The notes: generated by a model from the letters alone, not told the origin. Positions 8,092 through 15,503 are shown, counted from the stretch's first letter. The stretch is DNA of 16,143 nt from Sulfuriferula multivorans (GCA_010365175.1 JAAFGW010000029.1:1-16143), one strand, 5' to 3'. Made by a program: numbers and translations.

Positions 8092-8264
8092 AGGGATGGG
8101 CTCCGGAAGTGCTGCAAAAGAAAGTGATTGTCGGCGCCGGACCGGACTTCGTCAACGTAAGGCCTTAATGCGGGCGAGGATAAATTGCGTGACAGGGGGC
8201 ATAAATATTATGAACCGACAGTGACGTCATGCTGAATTAAGCTAGTCGACAGAGGAGAAACCGA

Positions 8265-9368
8265 ATGTCAGATCCGAAAGCCCCCGAGTCGAACGAAGTT
8301 CGCGAAATTCGCACCAATCCCATCGTGCCGAGCGAGTCGGTTTTGGTGGCAACTGCGCGCAGCATGCGCCCAAAAAAGGCTGAGGAGCTGGCGCCGCGAG
8401 ATACCCGCAAGCACGTCGAAACCTGTCCGTTCTGTCGTGGCAACGAACATAAAACCCCACCCCTGATCATGTCCTGGCCAGCGGAGGGGGAATGGGATAT
8501 CCGTATGGTCGAAAATCTGTATCCCGTTTTGGGTGACGACCGGTCGCAGTCGAATTTCACCTTCGGTCTGCAGCAAACAATCGATGGGTATGGCCGACAT
8601 GAAGTCATCATCGATCACTACGAGCACGGCATTGCTGTTCATGAAATGTCGGCAAGTCATCTCGAGGCGTTGTTTGGCGTGTATCAGACGCGCATGCAGC
8701 AGCTGTTCGCCTCAGATGATCGCTTGAAGTATGTGTTGATTTTCAAGAATTTCGGTCCGGCGGCTGGCGCATCAATCCCGCATACCCATAGCCAGGTGAT
8801 CGCGATGCCGGTGGTGCCGGAAAACGTCGATGCTGAAGTGAAGAACAGCGCAGAGCATTTCGCCAAACACCATCACTGCATTTTTTGTGCCTTGATCGAC
8901 GAAGCGCTGACTTTTGAAGCAACGATTTACGATCGGAATTCGGGTGCGGTCCGCCGAAAAATAAGCGTGGGCCAGTACGTGGTTGAGCGGGGCGAAAAAT
9001 TCATCGCGATCAAACCGTTTGCCAGCCGCTACGAATGGGAAGTTCATATTTTGCCGCTTGCGCATCAAGCTGATTTTGTCGATATGCGCGAAGAAGACAG
9101 GGCTGACCTGGCACGGGTCATGAAACGGACCATGGCACGGCTTGATGCGGTCATTGGTGGTGCGCAATACAATTATTTTCTGCATTCGGTGCCGCATGAC
9201 GCAAAACGTGATGCGCACACTCCTAGCTACCATTGGCATCTGGAAATCTGCCCCCGCACCTCTATCCCAACCGGGTTCGAGCTGGGCTCGGGCTTGTTCG
9301 TCAATACAGTCAATCCGGAACTGGCGGCCGAACGCTTGCGGGCGGTGGAGCTGGATGCGTCTGAGTAA
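8265..9368 (+). CDS. galT: GalT-family hexose-1-phosphate nucleotidyltransferase (HIT superfamily)
   Basis: The family transfers a nucleotidyl group between a sugar nucleotide and a sugar phosphate through a covalent nucleotidyl-histidine intermediate. The 367-residue product has the zinc pair C54/C57 in CPFCRGNE. The active-site block GASIPHTHSQ ends at Q177, so H175 should be the nucleophile by alignment with HPHGQ of E. coli GalT. Its second half contains HWHLEICPR (H323 and H325), matching the paired histidines of the GalT metal site. An extra CxxC occurs at C205/C208. AGGAG at 8253-8257 gives a strong ribosome site seven bases before the ATG. The HTHSQ variant rather than HPHGQ resembles ADP-glucose phosphorylase-type relatives, and no galE or galK lies nearby, so the true substrate may not be galactose 1-phosphate. 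The gene sits where the conserved der-hfq-hflX order is interrupted. Confidence 0.82.
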   Translation: MSDPKAPESNEVREIRTNPIVPSESVLVATARSMRPKKAEELAPRDTRKHVETCPFCRGNEHKTPPLIMSWPAEGEWDIRMVENLYPVLGDDRSQSNFTFGLQQTIDGYGRHEVIIDHYEHGIAVHEMSASHLEALFGVYQTRMQQLFASDDRLKYVLIFKNFGPAAGASIPHTHSQVIAMPVVPENVDAEVKNSAEHFAKHHHCIFCALIDEALTFEATIYDRNSGAVRRKISVGQYVVERGEKFIAIKPFASRYEWEVHILPLAHQADFVDMREEDRADLARVMKRTMARLDAVIGGAQYNYFLHSVPHDAKRDAHTPSYHWHLEICPRTSIPTGFELGSGLFVNTVNPELAAERLRAVELDASE

Positions 9369-9398
9369 ACAGGTGGGATGGACTGAATTCGGGCTTGA

Positions 9399-9597
9399 GG
9401 GCACCTCTAAAAATCCAGATTTCATACCCGAAAAGGGCATAAATCCCAACTGCTGCGTTGCGGTAAAAATTTTATGCCCCCGGTCTGACCGGGGACGGTA
9501 TCCCTTGCGGGCTTGCTGACATATCAAACATATGCGGCGCTGCGAAATTTTTCCCGCGCCTTGCATTTGAGCGAACTCTGAATTTTTAGAGGTACCC
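9399..9597 (+). repeat. MITE-like palindromic dispersed repeat, copy 2 (199 bp) with TTGA target duplication
   Basis: This is the second copy of the element found at 5757-5897, in the same orientation. The ends are GGGCACCTCTAAAAATCC and GAATTTTTAGAGGTACCC. The central ATATCAAACATAT (9521-9533) and the right arm (GCGAAATTT, CGCGCCTTG, ATTTGAGCGAACT) match copy 1 closely. It is 58 bases longer because of two extra blocks that contain their own small hairpins, including CCCCGGT/ACCGGGG at 9478-9494. TTGA occurs directly on both sides (9395-9398 and 9598-9601), consistent with a 4-bp duplication on insertion. It lies 30 bases after the galT stop, so a transcript end structure is possible. No protein-coding gene is visible inside it. 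Confidence 0.87.
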
Positions 9598-9781
9598 TTG
9601 ATCTAGAATGGAGGGCTGGCTGAATTCCAGGCTGCCGTCTCCAGGACCCTCTGTTTGAAACCCTTCTTCCCTGAAATAACTGCGCTTTCCCCGTACTTAT
9701 GCCTTCCGGGCGATGGAGCGGCGATGTCTGCCTCAAGCCCGGAAATCAGTTTCCAGCTCACCGGTTTATGGGGAATCCAAC
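9598..9781 (+). other. Leader region between the repeat and hflX
   Basis: This stretch has no convincing gene. An in-frame ATG at 9713 could extend HflX by 23 residues, but the added peptide is unlike the family's N-terminus. I found no recognisable remnant of hfq here or elsewhere between der and hflX. TAGAAT at 9604-9609 looks like a -10 box but lacks a credible -35 partner, so no promoter is assigned. The hflX operon presumably has its promoter here or inside the preceding repeat. Confidence 0.5.
9769..9774 (+). promoter_or_regulatory. Ribosome binding site supporting a TTG start of hflX
   Basis: TGGGGA lies seven bases before the TTG at 9782, which is a sensible Shine-Dalgarno spacing. 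No comparable purine-rich site precedes the in-frame ATG at 9713. This favours the TTG as the true start of hflX. Confidence 0.55.
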
Positions 9782-10918
9782 TTGTTTGAGCGGCACGAGG
9801 GCGGCGAGCGCGTTATCCTGGTTGCGCTGGATTTTGGGTCCCCGGACTTTACTGAAGGTGTGGCCGAACTGCGTCTTTTGTCCAAAGGCGCAGGGCTTGA
9901 GATTTTGGGTGAAGTGTTGGGTAAGCGCAGCCGCCCCGACGCGGCGTTGTTTGTAGGCAGCGGCAAGGCAGATGAGATCGCTACGCTGGTCGCGGCCACC
10001 GAAGCCGATGTTGTCATTTTCAACCATGAACTTTCGCCGGCGCAGGAACGCAACCTGGAAAGCCGCATGCACTGCCGGGTCATCGACCGCACTAGCCTGA
10101 TTCTGGACATTTTTGCCCGCCGGGCCCGCAGCGCCGAGGGCAAGTTGCAGGTCGAGCTGGCGCAACTCCAGCATTTGTCGACTCGGCTGGTGCGCGGCTG
10201 GACCCACCTTGAGCGCCAGCGCGGCGGCGTCGGGATGCGCGGCCCGGGCGAGAAGCAACTGGAAACCGACCGCCGTCTGATCGGCGTACGGGTCAAGGCA
10301 CTGCGCGAGCGATTGGCCAAGCTGGGCAAGCAGCGCCGCACCCAGCGGCGTTCACGCGGGCGCCAAAACGTATTGTCGGTGGCGTTGGTGGGCTATACCA
10401 ACGCGGGTAAATCCACTCTGTTTAATGCGCTGACTCGAGCCGGTGCTTATGCAGCCGATCAACTGTTTGCCACGCTCGACACAACCACCCGGAAGATGTA
10501 CTTGCCGCAGGTGGGAGAAGTGGTGCTGTCGGATACGGTCGGCTTTATCACCAATCTGCCGCACGATCTGGTGGCCGCCTTTCGTGCCACGCTGGAGGCC
10601 ACTGCCGAGGCTGATCTGGTACTGCATGTGATCGATTCTTCCAGTATTGGGCGTGAGCGCCAGATCGAGGCGGTTGAAAAGGTGCTGACTGAGATTGGGG
10701 CAGACGCTGCGCCACAGCTACGCATCTATAACAAGCTTGATTTGACAGGAATTGCGCCGGGATTGGGGCGCGATGAATATGGTAAACTTCAGAGTGTGTA
10801 TGTATCCGCGCAAACTGGTGCGGGGCTTGAACTTTTACGCGAGGCCCTGTCAGAAATACTCGTTGCCAACCGCGACGGGAATAGCAAACTCTCCCTCCAC
10901 TCTCTCGGTGTGAAATAA
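9782..10918 (+). CDS. hflX: HflX, ribosome-associated GTPase
   Basis: HflX binds the 50S subunit and rescues or splits stalled ribosomes, notably after heat stress. I chose the TTG at 9782, giving 378 residues. The protein then begins FERHEGGERVILVALDFG, the usual betaproteobacterial form, and a good ribosome site precedes it; an in-frame ATG at 9713 would add 23 unrelated residues. The N-terminal HflX domain includes VGSGKADEI and the glycine-rich GGVGMRGPGEKQLETDRR motif. A basic coiled stretch follows, then the G domain with GYTNAGKS at residues 204-211, SDTVGF, and YNKLD. The gene is three bases upstream of hflK, so the two are in one operon. In many proteobacteria hfq directly precedes it, but not here. 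Identification is secure; the start is moderately sure. Confidence 0.93.
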   Translation: MFERHEGGERVILVALDFGSPDFTEGVAELRLLSKGAGLEILGEVLGKRSRPDAALFVGSGKADEIATLVAATEADVVIFNHELSPAQERNLESRMHCRVIDRTSLILDIFARRARSAEGKLQVELAQLQHLSTRLVRGWTHLERQRGGVGMRGPGEKQLETDRRLIGVRVKALRERLAKLGKQRRTQRRSRGRQNVLSVALVGYTNAGKSTLFNALTRAGAYAADQLFATLDTTTRKMYLPQVGEVVLSDTVGFITNLPHDLVAAFRATLEATAEADLVLHVIDSSSIGRERQIEAVEKVLTEIGADAAPQLRIYNKLDLTGIAPGLGRDEYGKLQSVYVSAQTGAGLELLREALSEILVANRDGNSKLSLHSLGVK

Positions 10919-10921
10919 CAT

Positions 10922-12121
10922 ATGGCCTGGAATGACCCGCAATGGGGCAATAAAGACAACCGCAAGAACAGCGGTCCACCCGATCTGGACGAACTCTGGA
11001 AGCGTCTCAACGAGCGCCTTAATGGCCTGTTTGGTGGCAAAGGTGGCGGTAACGGTGGCGATGGCGATGGCGATGGTTTCTCCTCGGGCGGTTTGCCGGG
11101 GGGCGGCAATCTGGTCGGTCTGCTGATTGGAGCCCTGGTGCTGGTGTGGCTGGCGAGCGGGTTTTACATTGTCAACACCGGCGAGCGCGGTGTGGTACTG
11201 CGCTTCGGCAAATATGTCGAAACGACCGAGCCCGGCCCGCGCTGGCATCTGCCGTGGCCGGTCGAGTCGCGTGAAATCGTCAACGTCGACCAGGTGCGCA
11301 CGGTCGAAATTGGCTATCGCAGCACCGTTAAGAGCAAGGTGCTGAGAGAATCACTGATGCTGACGGACGACGAGAACATCATCGATCTGCAATTCGCGGT
11401 GCAGTACATTCTGAAAGACCCCATGGCATTCCTGTTCGTCAACCGCTCGCCTGAAGATACGGTACTGCAGGTCGCCGAAACGGCCATGCGCGAAATCGTC
11501 GGCAAGAACAAGATGGATTTCGTGCTGTATGAAGGCCGTGCCGATATTGCTGCACGCGCCAAGCTGTTGATGCAGCAGATTCTTGACCGCTACAACACCG
11601 GGATCAGCATCAGCCAGGTGACCCTGCAGAACATTCAGCCGCCCGAGCAGGTGCAGGCCGCGTTCGACGACGCGGTCAAGGCAGGGCAGGATCGTGAACG
11701 CCTGAAGAACGAAGCCGAAGCCTACTTCAATGACGTGGTGCCGCGTGCACGTGGTGTGGCGTCGCGTTTGAAGGCGGAGGCCGAAGGTTACAAGCTGTCG
11801 GTGATTGCCAATGCCGAAGGTGAGGCCAACCGCTTTGTGCAGATTTTTACCGAATACCAGAAGGCGCCGCAGGTCACGCGCCAGCGCATCTACCTCGATA
11901 CCATGCAGACCGTGATGAATAACACCAGCAAAATATTGGTCGATCAGAAAGGCGGCAACAGCCTGTTGTATCTGCCTCTCGATAAACTGCAACAAATTGT
12001 CAGCCAGCCCTACAGTGGTGCGCCGGAAGTGCTGTCGCAGTCGCCGACCACGACGCCTGGGTCAGTCGACACACGCTCGCGTGATGCCTTGCGCAATCGT
12101 GACAGGGAGGAGCGGCCATGA
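10922..12121 (+). CDS. hflK: HflK, SPFH-domain subunit of the FtsH protease regulator
   Basis: HflK with HflC forms a large periplasm-facing SPFH complex that surrounds and modulates the inner-membrane protease FtsH. The 399-residue product starts MAWNDPQWGN, as is usual. It has a glycine/aspartate-rich segment at about residues 38-62 and one membrane segment at about 63-83. The band-7/SPFH domain begins with GFYIVNTGERGVVLRFGKY. A helical region follows, rich in Ala, Glu and Arg (about 235-300), and a polar C-terminal tail. The Gly/Asp stretch is encoded partly by three perfect GGCGAT hexamers at 11057-11074. The start follows the hflX stop by three bases, and the stop overlaps the hflC start in ATGA. 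Identification is secure. Confidence 0.96.
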   Translation: MAWNDPQWGNKDNRKNSGPPDLDELWKRLNERLNGLFGGKGGGNGGDGDGDGFSSGGLPGGGNLVGLLIGALVLVWLASGFYIVNTGERGVVLRFGKYVETTEPGPRWHLPWPVESREIVNVDQVRTVEIGYRSTVKSKVLRESLMLTDDENIIDLQFAVQYILKDPMAFLFVNRSPEDTVLQVAETAMREIVGKNKMDFVLYEGRADIAARAKLLMQQILDRYNTGISISQVTLQNIQPPEQVQAAFDDAVKAGQDRERLKNEAEAYFNDVVPRARGVASRLKAEAEGYKLSVIANAEGEANRFVQIFTEYQKAPQVTRQRIYLDTMQTVMNNTSKILVDQKGGNSLLYLPLDKLQQIVSQPYSGAPEVLSQSPTTTPGSVDTRSRDALRNRDREERP

Positions 12122-12999
12122 ACAAGAGTTTCGGATTGTTACTGATCGTCCTGCTGATCGCGCTGGTGGTATTGAGTGGCAGCATGTATACGGTGGATCA
12201 ACGGCAAAACGCTATGGTGTTCCAGCTCGGGGAAGTAGTGTCGGTGAAGAAGAAGCCGGGTCTGTATTTCAAGTTGCCGATGGTGCAGAACGTACGTTAC
12301 TTCGATACCCGCATTCAGACGCTGGACGCGGGTGACCCTGAGCGTTTCATTACCTCGGAAAAGAAAAACGTGCTGGTGGATTCGTTCATCAAATGGCGGG
12401 TGATCGATCCGCGGCAGTACTACGTGTCAGTAGGAGGCGATGAGAAGCGCGCAGAGATCCGTCTGAACCAGACCGTCAACGACGGTCTGCGTGCCGAATT
12501 CGGCAAGCGCACCATCAATGATGTCGTTTCGGGGCGTCGTGAGGAAATCATGAAGACCATCCGAGCCAAGGCCGACCAGGACGCGCGCAAGATTGGCGTT
12601 CAGGTGGTGGACGTGCGAATCAAACGCGTCGATCTGCCGGAAACCGTGTCGGAAAACGTCTATCGCCGGATGGAAGCGGAGCGCAAGCAGGTCGCCAATG
12701 AGTTGCGTTCAACCGGTGCGGCCGAAGCCGAAAAGATCAAGGCCGATGCCGACAAGCAAAAGGACGTGATTGTCGCCGAAGCCTATCGTGACGCCCAGAG
12801 CGTCAAAGGTCAGGGCGACGCCAAGGCCTCTGCATTGTATGCGGCAGCCTATGGTAAGAACGCCGAGTTTTATGCGTTCTACCGCAGCATGCAGGCCTAC
12901 CGCGAAAGCTTCAAGAGCAAGAGCGACGTGATGGTGCTCGACCCCAGTGGGGACTTCTTCAAATACATGAAGAACCCGCGCGCTGCCGGCGGTAAATGA
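12118..12999 (+). CDS. hflC: HflC, partner SPFH-domain subunit of the FtsH regulator
   Basis: HflC is the second subunit of the HflKC complex that regulates FtsH. The 293-residue product has a membrane segment at about residues 5-23 and the typical MYTVDQRQNAMVFQLGEV start of the SPFH domain. The conserved VLVDSFIKWRVIDPRQYY stretch follows, then a helical Ala/Glu/Lys-rich region (about 180-235) and the ending FYRSMQAYRESF...DPSGDFFKYM that marks HflC. It overlaps hflK by four bases upstream and the yjeT-type gene by four bases downstream, so the three are tightly coupled. Length is close to that of the family (E. coli 334), minus a shorter middle insertion. Identification is secure. Confidence 0.96.
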   Translation: MNKSFGLLLIVLLIALVVLSGSMYTVDQRQNAMVFQLGEVVSVKKKPGLYFKLPMVQNVRYFDTRIQTLDAGDPERFITSEKKNVLVDSFIKWRVIDPRQYYVSVGGDEKRAEIRLNQTVNDGLRAEFGKRTINDVVSGRREEIMKTIRAKADQDARKIGVQVVDVRIKRVDLPETVSENVYRRMEAERKQVANELRSTGAAEAEKIKADADKQKDVIVAEAYRDAQSVKGQGDAKASALYAAAYGKNAEFYAFYRSMQAYRESFKSKSDVMVLDPSGDFFKYMKNPRAAGGK

Positions 13000-13178
13000 C
13001 CGGGTCAGACTGGCTTGCAGCTGTTGGCCTATTGCTGCTGATTGAAGGCGTGATGCCGTTTGCCGCACCCGCTATCTGGCGTGACGGTTTTCGCCGAATG
13101 CTGGAACTCAGCGATGGCCAGCTGCGTTTCATAGGCGCTGCCTCAATGTTGGGCGGCGTTTTTTTGTTGATGATTTGA
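12996..13178 (+). CDS. yjeT: YjeT-type small inner-membrane protein (DUF2065)
   Basis: The 60-residue product has two hydrophobic segments, at about residues 6-28 and 43-60, joined by a basic/polar loop with the pattern WRDGFRRMLELSDGQLRFIG. This matches the DUF2065 family, whose E. coli member YjeT is encoded at the same place between hflC and purA. Its function is not established. The position and the ATGA overlap with hflC suggest a role near the HflKC-FtsH complex, but this is only guilt by association. The second membrane segment runs to the last residue. Family assignment is strong given architecture plus location. Confidence 0.88.
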   Translation: MTGSDWLAAVGLLLLIEGVMPFAAPAIWRDGFRRMLELSDGQLRFIGAASMLGGVFLLMI

Positions 13179-13197
13179 ATAGAAATATTGATTAGAG

Positions 13198-14163
13198 ATG
13201 GCCGCCTGGTTACTTCCTGAAAATGTAGAAGACGTCCTGCCGCCACAAGCCTGGCGGATGGAAGATATGCGCCGTGCGCTGCTCGATTTGTTCCGTAGCC
13301 GTGACTACCAGTTGGTGGTTCCGCCACTGATGGAATACGTCGAATCGCTGTTGACTGGCGTGGGGGCGGACCTCGACTTGAAGACCTTCAAGCTGGTTGA
13401 CCAGTTGACCGGGCGCTTGATGGGCGTACGCGCTGACATCACACCGCAGGTGGCACGCATTGATGCGCACCTGCTCGCGGCCAATACGGTGAATCGCCTG
13501 TGTTACGCCGGCAGCGTGTTGCACACCCAGCCAGATGGCTTTCATCGCTCGCGTGAACCGATCCAGATCGGTGCAGAGTTGTATGGTGAGCCCGGAGTCG
13601 ATGCCGACCTTGAGATATTGACGCTGATGCTTCAAGGATTGTCGGTATGTGGCGTGGAAACTTTGCAGCTCGATATCGGCCACGTCGGCGTTTATCGAGC
13701 GCTGGCGCTGGAAGCGGGGTTGAGTGGTGAAGTTGAACATCGGTTGTTTGGCGCGCTGCAGGCCAAAGACAGCAGCGCAGTCGGGGTACTGACGGCGGGT
13801 TTGTCTGCGCCCTTGCGTGACGCTTTTGCTGCGTTGCCATTGTTATATGGAGATCGTGGCGTGTTGAATGAAGCGCGCGCACGGTTGCCACAGTTGACTG
13901 CGGTACAAGCGGCACTGGACACACTGGAAGCGCTGGATCAAGGCTTGGGCGACGTTGAAGCCACGTATGATCTGGCCGAGTTGCGGGGTTATGGCTATCA
14001 CAGCGGTGTCGTGTTTGCCGCCTACTCCGGTGGGCGCAGTCATGCGATCGCGCAGGGTGGGCGCTATGACGAAGTCGGGCGGGTGTTTGGCCGGGCGCGG
14101 CCGGCTACCGGTTTCAGTTTGGATTTGCGCGAGCTGGCCATCGTCAGCACGAATAAACAATAA
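13198..14163 (+). CDS. hisZ: HisZ, regulatory subunit of ATP phosphoribosyltransferase
   Basis: HisZ is a catalytically inactive relative of histidyl-tRNA synthetase. It pairs with the short form of HisG to make a functional, feedback-regulated first enzyme of histidine synthesis. The 321-residue product shares the HisS fold, with VRADITPQVARIDAH at about residues 77-91 and GGRYDEVGRVFGRARPATGFSLDLREL near the end. It lacks the HisS signature LVRGLDYY, and has no anticodon domain. Many betaproteobacterial HisZ proteins are about 380 residues. This one stops soon after the motif-3 region, so about 60 C-terminal residues are missing, with no sign of a frameshift before purA. It lies 19 bases after yjeT and 14 before purA. 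Presence of HisZ predicts a short HisG elsewhere in the genome. Confidence 0.93.
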   Translation: MAAWLLPENVEDVLPPQAWRMEDMRRALLDLFRSRDYQLVVPPLMEYVESLLTGVGADLDLKTFKLVDQLTGRLMGVRADITPQVARIDAHLLAANTVNRLCYAGSVLHTQPDGFHRSREPIQIGAELYGEPGVDADLEILTLMLQGLSVCGVETLQLDIGHVGVYRALALEAGLSGEVEHRLFGALQAKDSSAVGVLTAGLSAPLRDAFAALPLLYGDRGVLNEARARLPQLTAVQAALDTLEALDQGLGDVEATYDLAELRGYGYHSGVVFAAYSGGRSHAIAQGGRYDEVGRVFGRARPATGFSLDLRELAIVSTNKQ

Positions 14164-14177
14164 AGGGAGATTGCATC

Positions 14178-15476
14178 ATGGCAGCAAAGAACGTCGTCGT
14201 TATCGGCACCCAGTGGGGCGATGAAGGCAAGGGGAAAATCGTTGACTGGCTGACCGATCGCGCACAAGGCGTGGTGCGCTTTCAGGGCGGGCACAATGCG
14301 GGCCATACCCTGGTGGTGGCCGGCAAGAAAACCGTACTGCACCTGATCCCATCCGGCATCCTGCGCGACAACGTCACCTGCTATATCGGCAACGGCGTGG
14401 TGTTGTCGCCCACCGCACTGCTGGAAGAAATGGACATGCTGCTGGCTGCTGGAGTAGACGTTGCGACGCGCCTCAAACTCAGCGAGGCCTGCCCGCTGAT
14501 CATGCCGCATCACATCGCGCTCGATCAGGCGCGTGAGATCGCCAAGGGCGCCGGCAAGATCGGCACCACCGGACGCGGCATCGGTCCCGCGTATGAAGAC
14601 AAGGTTGCGCGCCGAGCGCTGCGCTTGCAGGACCTGTTTCACCGCGAGCGCTTTGCGGCCAAGCTGGGCGAGGTCCTCGACCACCACAACTTCATGCTGA
14701 AGAATTATTACAAAGTGGACGTGGTCGATTTCAACCAAACGCTCGACAGCATGATGGCCATGGCCGAACGCCTGAAGCCGATGGTTGCCGACGTGCCGCG
14801 CAGCCTGTACGAGGCCAACAAGGCCGGCGGCAATCTGCTGTTCGAAGGCGCGCAGGGCACGCTGCTTGACATCGATCACGGCACCTATCCTTTCGTAACT
14901 TCGAGCAACTGTACGGCGGGTGGTGCGGCTACCGGTGCCGGCGTCGGGCCGAATTCGTTGCACTACGTGCTGGGCATCACCAAGGCCTACACCACACGCG
15001 TCGGCTCCGGCCCTTTCCCGACTGAACTGTTTGATGATATTGGCCAGTATCTCGGGGAAAAGGGTAATGAAGTGGGTGCCACCACAGGTCGCGCACGCCG
15101 ATGTGGCTGGTTCGACGCTGCAGCCCTCAAGCGTTCGATCCAGATCAATGGCGTGTCGGGCTTGTGTGTGACCAAATTGGACGTGCTGGACGGGCTGGAA
15201 ACGGTTCGTGTGTGCGTGGGCTATAAAATCGATGGTGAAGTGTGCGATATCCTGCCAGTTGGCGCAGAATCAATCGCTCAGGTCGAACCGATCTACGAAG
15301 ACCTGCCAGGCTGGACCGATACCACGGTTGGCGTGCAGGAATTCGACAAGTTGCCGCAGAAGGCGCAGACCTACCTGAAGCGGATGGAAGCATTATGTGA
15401 AGTGCCGGTGGATGTAGTGTCGACCGGACCTGATCGGGTGGAGACGATAGTCCGTCGCCACCCTTATGAGGTGTAA
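14178..15476 (+). CDS. purA: Adenylosuccinate synthetase
   Basis: PurA makes adenylosuccinate from IMP, aspartate and GTP, the first committed step to AMP. The 432-residue product matches the family length. It carries the P-loop-like GTQWGDEGKGK (residues 10-20, with catalytic D15) and GGHNAGHT (37-44, with H43). Further motifs are TTGRGIGPAYEDK (130-142), GSGPFPTEL, GATTGRARRCGWFD and TKLDVLDGL. GGGAG lies a few bases before the ATG, supporting the start. It is the last gene of the hflX-purA unit and is followed by a hairpin terminator 28 bases after its stop. In E. coli purA is likewise downstream of the hflK-hflC-yjeT genes. Identification is secure. Confidence 0.98.
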   Translation: MAAKNVVVIGTQWGDEGKGKIVDWLTDRAQGVVRFQGGHNAGHTLVVAGKKTVLHLIPSGILRDNVTCYIGNGVVLSPTALLEEMDMLLAAGVDVATRLKLSEACPLIMPHHIALDQAREIAKGAGKIGTTGRGIGPAYEDKVARRALRLQDLFHRERFAAKLGEVLDHHNFMLKNYYKVDVVDFNQTLDSMMAMAERLKPMVADVPRSLYEANKAGGNLLFEGAQGTLLDIDHGTYPFVTSSNCTAGGAATGAGVGPNSLHYVLGITKAYTTRVGSGPFPTELFDDIGQYLGEKGNEVGATTGRARRCGWFDAAALKRSIQINGVSGLCVTKLDVLDGLETVRVCVGYKIDGEVCDILPVGAESIAQVEPIYEDLPGWTDTTVGVQEFDKLPQKAQTYLKRMEALCEVPVDVVSTGPDRVETIVRRHPYEV

Positions 15477-15503
15477 TGGCTACAATCAGCATTACAAAAG
15501 CAG

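Noticed and set aside
8185..8211. Possible galT promoter (TTGCGT and TATTAT)
   Set aside because: The spacing is only 15 bases and the -35 match is partial, so I did not list it; a promoter somewhere in the divergent 173-base gap is still expected.
8222..8229. Perfect 8-bp palindrome TGACGTCA upstream of galT
   Set aside because: Too short to claim as an operator without a second copy or known regulator; symmetry does not extend outward.
8772..9566. A 264-codon minus-strand frame opposite galT and running into repeat copy 2
   Set aside because: It starts inside a dispersed repeat, overlaps secure galT coding sequence and has shadow-like composition.
5757..9597. Composite transposon formed by the two repeat copies carrying der to galT
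   Set aside because: There is no transposase, der is an essential gene in its ordinary place, and only copy 2 shows an exact flanking duplication around itself; independent insertions are simpler.
9604..9609. TAGAAT resembling a -10 box upstream of hflX
   Set aside because: The 16-18 bases upstream offer only AT-run sequence from the repeat end and no credible -35 box.
14064..14963. A 299-codon minus-strand open frame opposite hisZ/purA
   Set aside because: It mirrors two secure genes, has no family features and no ribosome site; it is a shadow.
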